From positions 1 to 27,912 of the forward strand of contig VXOR01000051.1 of NCBI GenBank assembly GCA_009840005.1: a stretch of 27,912 nt of DNA, written 5' to 3'. The translations under genes and the position numbers were made by a program. Below are positions 23,040 to 27,912 of this stretch, one piece after another. Position 1 is the first letter of the stretch; every line of letters starts with the position of its first letter. Under the pieces are notes generated by a model. That model ran no database searches, had not been told where the DNA came from, and worked only from the letters and a program-made list of their open reading frames with translations. Origin of the DNA: Gemmatimonadota bacterium (GTDB lineage: Bacteria; Latescibacterota; UBA2968; UBA8231).

Positions 23040-23070
23040 TTGTTGATTTTCGCCTGTGCTTGTATATTTG
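23040..23070 (+). promoter_or_regulatory. Candidate zwf promoter, Bacteroidota-like
   Basis: TTGTTG (23040-23045) lies 17 bases before TATATT (23063-23068). The last element extended to TATATTTG fits the Bacteroidota -7 consensus TAnnTTTG exactly, with TTG 20 bases upstream. Transcription would begin near 23075, about 70 bases before the ATG and upstream of the terminator hairpin. Confidence 0.5.
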
Positions 23071-23095
23071 CAAAACTCACACGAGGCGGTGTGGG

Positions 23096-23124
23096 AGGCC
23101 ATGGCGGACGCTGTGGCCTTTTTT
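23096..23124 (+). terminator. Terminator-like hairpin in the zwf leader
   Basis: AGGCCA (23096-23101) pairs with TGGCCT (23114-23119), with an inner GCG/CGC stem, followed directly by a run of six Ts (23119-23124). No plus-strand gene ends upstream (the nearest ends at 12873), so a simple end-of-gene terminator is not needed here. Just upstream, CACAC and GTGTG (about 23079-23093) could form another stem. This suggests attenuation or a short RNA. Confidence 0.6.
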
Positions 23125-23133
23125 ATTTGTTAG
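23101..23133 (+). CDS. Possible 10-codon leader peptide ahead of zwf
   Basis: ATG at 23101 opens MADAVAFFIC and stops with TAG at 23131-23133, twelve bases before the zwf ATG. GGGAGG precedes it, but only two bases away, which is close for a ribosome site. The frame lies across the terminator hairpin and its T-run, the position expected of an attenuator leader peptide. The evidence is weak. Confidence 0.2.
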   Translation: MADAVAFFIC

Positions 23134-23145
23134 CTCTATCACACT

Positions 23146-24626
<1,481 letters not shown>

Positions 24627-24630
<4 letters not shown>

Positions 24631-25601
24631 TCATCGCCGGTGATGTCGGCGGCACCAAAACGTACCTCGCCGCTTTCGACCCAGCCGCCCAAGGCTTTGA
24701 CCCACTCGTCGAGCGGCGCTACCAAACTGCGTCCTACCCCGGCGCCGGTGCGCTACTCAAGGCCTTCGCCGACGAGACGCAGATCATCCCCAGCCGCACG
24801 GTCTTAGGCGTACCCGGCCCCGTCCATCAGCTTCCCGTCCGCGCCGTCAATCTGCCTTGGCTCATCGACCCCAGCGAAATTTCGGCCGTGCTCAACGGCA
24901 CTGAAGTTCACCTGCTCAACGACCTACAAGCGACCTCCTACGGCACCTTGGTGTTGGAGCCGGACGACCTGTGTCCGCTCAACGAAGGACAACGCGACCC
25001 AAAGGGCAACATCGCCGTCATCGCCGCCGGCACCGGGCTGGGCGAGGGAGGCTTGTGCTGGACCGAGGGCCGCTACGCAGCAATCGCCTCTGAGGGAGGA
25101 CACGCGACCTTCGGGCCAAGTTCCGCGCTCGAATCCGAGCTTTGGCATTTCCTCAACGAGCGCTACGGCCACGTTAGCTGGGAACGGGTGGTCTCGGGCC
25201 AGGGCTTGGCCTCAATCTACGACTTTCTGTGCGAACGACATCCCGACCGCGCCGACGCTTCTCTGGCCCCCGAGGCAGAACAACCCGACCACGCCGACGC
25301 CATCGCTCGCGCCGGCCTCGCAGGCTACTCCGCGCTGGCCGTAACGGCCCTCGACCTCTTCGCGCTCCTCTACGGCCGCGAAGCGGGGAATTTAGCGCTC
25401 AAGCTAATGTCTTCGGGTGGGGTTTTCGTCGGCGGCGGCATTGCGCCCAAGATCCTCACCAAGCTGCGCGACGGCCGCTTTATGGAGGGCTTTATGGACA
25501 AAGGCCGCATGGGCGAGCCGCTCGCGGCCATTCCCGTCCACGTCGTGCTCAACGACAAGACCGCGCTGCTAGGTGCCGCCTATTGGGGGGCGCAGTTTTA
25601 A
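24627..25601 (+). CDS. glk: Glucokinase
   Basis: This 324-residue sugar kinase of the bacterial Glk family phosphorylates glucose with ATP. The phosphate-binding loop GDVGGTKT is at 5-12. Catalytic D99 lies in LLNDLQA. AGTGLGEGGL is at 134-143 and SEGGHATFGP at 155-164. The ATG at 24627 is chosen because it begins exactly at the conserved N-terminus and overlaps the zwf stop as ATGA. An open frame extending back to 24474 lies wholly inside zwf and is rejected. Together with zwf it takes free glucose directly into 6-phosphogluconolactone. Confidence 0.95.
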
Positions 25602-25618
25602 AATCATCCGAAGGCACT

Positions 25619-25732
25619 ATAGCAATCCAGAATGATTTGAACGATTCGAGCGGTGGATCGTCTTATGCATCCTATTCTGCGTCTGTCTGCGTCCACCTGC
25701 GGATCATCTTGTGAATGAGGTAGGATTGCTAT
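25619..25732. repeat. MITE-like element with 10-base terminal inverted repeats
   Basis: ATAGCAATCC (25619-25628) and GGATTGCTAT (25723-25732) are exact inverted repeats, and the matching continues loosely outwards (CAC/GTG). Inside lies GTCTGTCTGCGTCCACCTGC with GGAT (25681-25704), the second copy of the dispersed repeat at 4748-4772. No coding potential is visible. The remainder of the gap to 25859 holds no recognisable gene. Confidence 0.55.
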
Positions 25733-25859
25733 GTGAGATTTACGTGTTGGAGCGAGTTTTATGAATAAGGAGTCAGTGCGGATTTAGCTGTAGTCGGTGG
25801 AGGATCTTGTTGAGGAGATCGCCGCGTAGTGGAGTTACCCTTTCAGCTTAGGCATGGGC

Positions 25860-26123
25860 TTACGAAGGCCAGAATCGCAAAACGATATTGAGCAGAGCTA
25901 GACCGGAAGTCATCGCTACAAGCAAAATCTTGACGCTACCCTTGAGTTCGGCAATATCGGTCTGTACGCGCGCAATATCGCCCTTAAGATCGCTCTCAAC
26001 ACGCGCAATATCGCCCTTTAAAATTGCGCGCAACTCAGCAATATCTGCTTTGGAAGCAAGATGATCGTACACGCCTTCAAGCCTTGCTAGACGTTCTTCA
26101 ACAGTTGGGGGCACGGTAGCCAT
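25860..26123 (-). CDS. Small coiled-coil protein with C-terminal membrane anchor
   Basis: This 87-residue protein has a coiled coil (about 8-66) and a single hydrophobic helix at the end (VKILLVAMTSGLALLNIVLR). Two consecutive 11-residue units, GDIARVESDLK and GDIARVQTDIA, are encoded by an exact 17-base direct repeat (25969-25985 and 26002-26018), a hendecad coiled-coil pattern. It resembles DUF1640-type small membrane proteins of unknown function. AAAGGAGAG lies about 11 bases before the ATG. It is divergent from the secreted multidomain gene. Confidence 0.7.
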   Translation of the reverse strand: MATVPPTVEERLARLEGVYDHLASKADIAELRAILKGDIARVESDLKGDIARVQTDIAELKGSVKILLVAMTSGLALLNIVLRFWPS

Positions 26124-26212
26124 AGTCGTCGTTGCTCTCCTTTTGTTTGGGTTTGAGGTGTATTGTGAACATACAGGACTAGATAGAACGGCGTCAATGA
26201 AAAATCTACTTT

Positions 26213-26241
26213 TTGTTCGCGGTCTAAAATCGCCGTAAAAT
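26213..26241 (+). promoter_or_regulatory. Candidate promoter of the secreted multidomain gene
   Basis: TTGTTC (26213-26218) and TAAAAT (26236-26241) are separated by 17 bases. The leader to the ATG would be about 40 bases and contains AAGGAG at 26276-26281. The -35 match is poor. Confidence 0.3.
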
Positions 26242-26287
26242 AAGGCGGTTGCAGTTCAACTTTTCCCTACATCTCAAGGAGTCTTAC

Positions 26288-27912
26288 ATGATGAAAAAAG
26301 CATCCATCGTCGCGTTCATCGGGCTAGTGTTGGTGTCCCATGCGGTCGCCGAGCCGCTATTGGAGGGGCAGGTGCGTCTTTCTTCGGGTGAAGCGGCGGT
26401 AGCCGCGCAGGTGATGGTCTTCGATTTGACGAATCTACAGCGCGGCCCGGTGGCACAGGTGACGACCGATGCAAACGGGCATTTCGCGCTGCCACTGGCG
26501 TCGTTGGACGGCCAAGCCCTGCCGCAGGGGTTTGCGCTGGGGCAGAATTATCCCAATCCGTTCAATCCTTCTACCGTCATTCCGTATCAGTTGCCCACGG
26601 CAGCACATGTGCGGCTGGAGGTATTCAACGTGTTGGGCCAGCATCTTGCGACGCTGGTGGATGGGGAGCGACCAGCCGGTGTTCACACGGCGGTATGGGA
26701 TGCAACCGATGCGGCGGGTCAGGCCGTGGCCGCAGGCGTGTATATCTACCGGCTGCACAGCGCGGGAATGGAATTGACGCGGCGGATGGTGCTCGTTGAC
26801 GGGCAGGCCGGGACAGCGGCGACCACTCTTCCAGTATTGGGCGGCGAGTCTCTCGAATCGACAGTTGGTGAGACCTCCGAACCGGCGGAGCAGACCTATG
26901 GTCTCGTCGTTTCGGGCGCGGGCGTGGTGCCTTACGTGGATGTGGCCTTTGAGGTGCGGGCAGGGATGGCTCCGGTGGAGTTCGTGGTTGAATCGGTGGA
27001 GAATCTGCCGAGGGGCAAGGCGTTGACCTGCGGTATTTTGGGCGATGTGAACAACGACGGGCAGGTTGACTTGGCCGACGCCCTACTGGTGGTGGTGTTC
27101 AACTTCGATCCGTCTATTATGGCTCCGAACAACGGCAATATCGGCTTGGGCGACGTCACCGACGATGGGACGGTCAATTTGGCCGACCTACTGGCGATTA
27201 TGACGTATATCACCAATCCGACGGATACGTCCCTGCCAACGGGGATCGGGCAAACATCAACGAGAGTGAACTGGGTGGCTGGGCCGATACGTAGGCTGAC
27301 CAACGATGCTGGAGTTGCATACGACGCAAATCTCGTTTGGTCACCCAGCGGAAGATATATCTATTTCAATGCTGAGATTGACAGCGATTTTGGTATTTCC
27401 CGAGTGGCAACGGAGGCGGACTGGTATGGCTCTTACGAAGTAGTGCAGGTGAGTAAACACTCAAATCTCGCTTGGTCGCCCAGCGGAAGGTACGTCGCTT
27501 TCGACTTTGAGGAAGACGGCAATCGTGATATTTATGTGCTTGATAGGGAGACGGATGCGGTGCGCCGGTTGACCAACAACAGTGAATCCGATTGGGCTCC
27601 CGCTTGGTCACCCGACGGAACGCAGATCGCCTTTGTGTCTGATCGCAACGGCAATTGGGACATTTACGTGATGGATGCCGATGGCGAAGACGAATACCTG
27701 CGCCGGCTGACCAACAACGACGATTACGACGCAAATCCTACTTGGTCACCCGACGGAAGCCAGATCGCCTTTCAGTCTAATCGCGCCGGCGATTGGGACA
27801 TTTACGTAATGGACGCGGATGGATCTAATCTGCGCTCGCTGGCCTACACCTATAATTACGAGGGTTATCCCGCTTGGTCACCCGACGGACAAAAAATAGC
27901 CTTTGTGTCTAA
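26288..27912 (+). CDS. Secreted multidomain protein with T9SS-like sorting domain, dockerin and PD40 repeats (3' partial)
   Basis: The frame is open from ATG 26288 to the window edge (541 codons and two bases). Residues 1-21 form a signal peptide. About 25-70 is a carboxypeptidase-regulatory-like beta domain. About 80-170 is a type-A sorting/FlgD-Ig-like domain: FALGQNYPNPFNPSTVIPYQ, then LEVFNVLGQHLATLVDG, then AGVYIYRL and TRRMVLV. Residues 250-310 are a type I dockerin with two Ca-loop repeats, GDVNNDGQVDLADALL and GDVTDDGTVNLADLLAI. From about 340 on there are PD40/TolB blades (AWSPDGTQIAFVSDRNGNWD, TWSPDGSQIAFQSNRAG). AAGGAG precedes the ATG at about 6 bases. It is probably exported and possibly displayed on the surface. 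The function is unknown. The end lies outside the window. Confidence 0.85.
   Translation, partial: MMKKASIVAFIGLVLVSHAVAEPLLEGQVRLSSGEAAVAAQVMVFDLTNLQRGPVAQVTTDANGHFALPLASLDGQALPQGFALGQNYPNPFNPSTVIPYQLPTAAHVRLEVFNVLGQHLATLVDGERPAGVHTAVWDATDAAGQAVAAGVYIYRLHSAGMELTRRMVLVDGQAGTAATTLPVLGGESLESTVGETSEPAEQTYGLVVSGAGVVPYVDVAFEVRAGMAPVEFVVESVENLPRGKALTCGILGDVNNDGQVDLADALLVVVFNFDPSIMAPNNGNIGLGDVTDDGTVNLADLLAIMTYITNPTDTSLPTGIGQTSTRVNWVAGPIRRLTNDAGVAYDANLVWSPSGRYIYFNAEIDSDFGISRVATEADWYGSYEVVQVSKHSNLAWSPSGRYVAFDFEEDGNRDIYVLDRETDAVRRLTNNSESDWAPAWSPDGTQIAFVSDRNGNWDIYVMDADGEDEYLRRLTNNDDYDANPTWSPDGSQIAFQSNRAGDWDIYVMDADGSNLRSLAYTYNYEGYPAWSPDGQKIAFVS

Overview
The window looks like chromosomal DNA from an uncultured, GC-rich, diderm bacterium. 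Several genes encode outer-membrane beta-barrels or lipoproteins. Three things point to the Fibrobacterota-Chlorobiota-Bacteroidota (FCB) side of the tree: a PorX-type response regulator (receiver plus PglZ domain) beside a histidine kinase, a secreted protein carrying a type-A, T9SS-like sorting domain, and a TAnnTTTG-like promoter element. A candidate phylum such as Latescibacterota would fit, but that is inference only; there is no rRNA or marker gene here. I see no tRNA, rRNA, CRISPR array, prophage or intact insertion sequence.

Layout. (1) 1-3213, minus strand: two sugar-acid dehydratases of unrelated superfamilies (IlvD/Edd and enolase) in one operon, with a possible partial gene at the left edge. 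(2) 3344-6103, plus: 3-hydroxybutyryl-CoA dehydrogenase, an NlpC/P60 lipoprotein and a GT-C mannosyltransferase-like protein. (3) 6081-7893, minus: an Omp85-like barrel and a YwaF/TIGR02206 membrane protein. (4) 7894-8405: a 512-base intergenic region with a tandem repeat and a MITE-like palindromic element. (5) 8406-12873, plus: an overlapping three-gene operon of TPR lipoprotein, a 1067-residue metallopeptidase/beta-propeller/beta-barrel fusion, and a small lipoprotein. (6) 12878-13801: a PIN-toxin/antitoxin cassette between two near-identical leftward terminators. (7) 13826-20640, minus: histidine kinase, PorX-like regulator, TsaE, two barrel proteins and a Gly/Tyr-rich lipoprotein. (8) 20814-22952, minus: nucleotide-sugar epimerase and a 2-phosphoglycerate-kinase-like protein with an ATP-cone. 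(9) 23146-25601, plus: glucose-6-phosphate dehydrogenase and glucokinase. (10) 25602-27912: a MITE-like repeat, a small coiled-coil membrane protein and the 5' part of a secreted multidomain protein that runs off the window.

How the genes fit together. The PorX/PorY-like pair heads a run of envelope genes, and a protein with a T9SS-like sorting domain lies about 6 kb away, so secretion or envelope regulation is the main theme. Sugar metabolism is the second: acid-sugar dehydratases on the left, and zwf-glk with the epimerase and 2PGK on the right.

The most unusual regulatory observation is that zwf and the histidine kinase both appear to have a promoter with similar sequence, then an intrinsic terminator hairpin just ahead of the start codon. 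That arrangement suggests attenuation or short terminated RNAs. Several families of short dispersed palindromes sit in the intergenic gaps.
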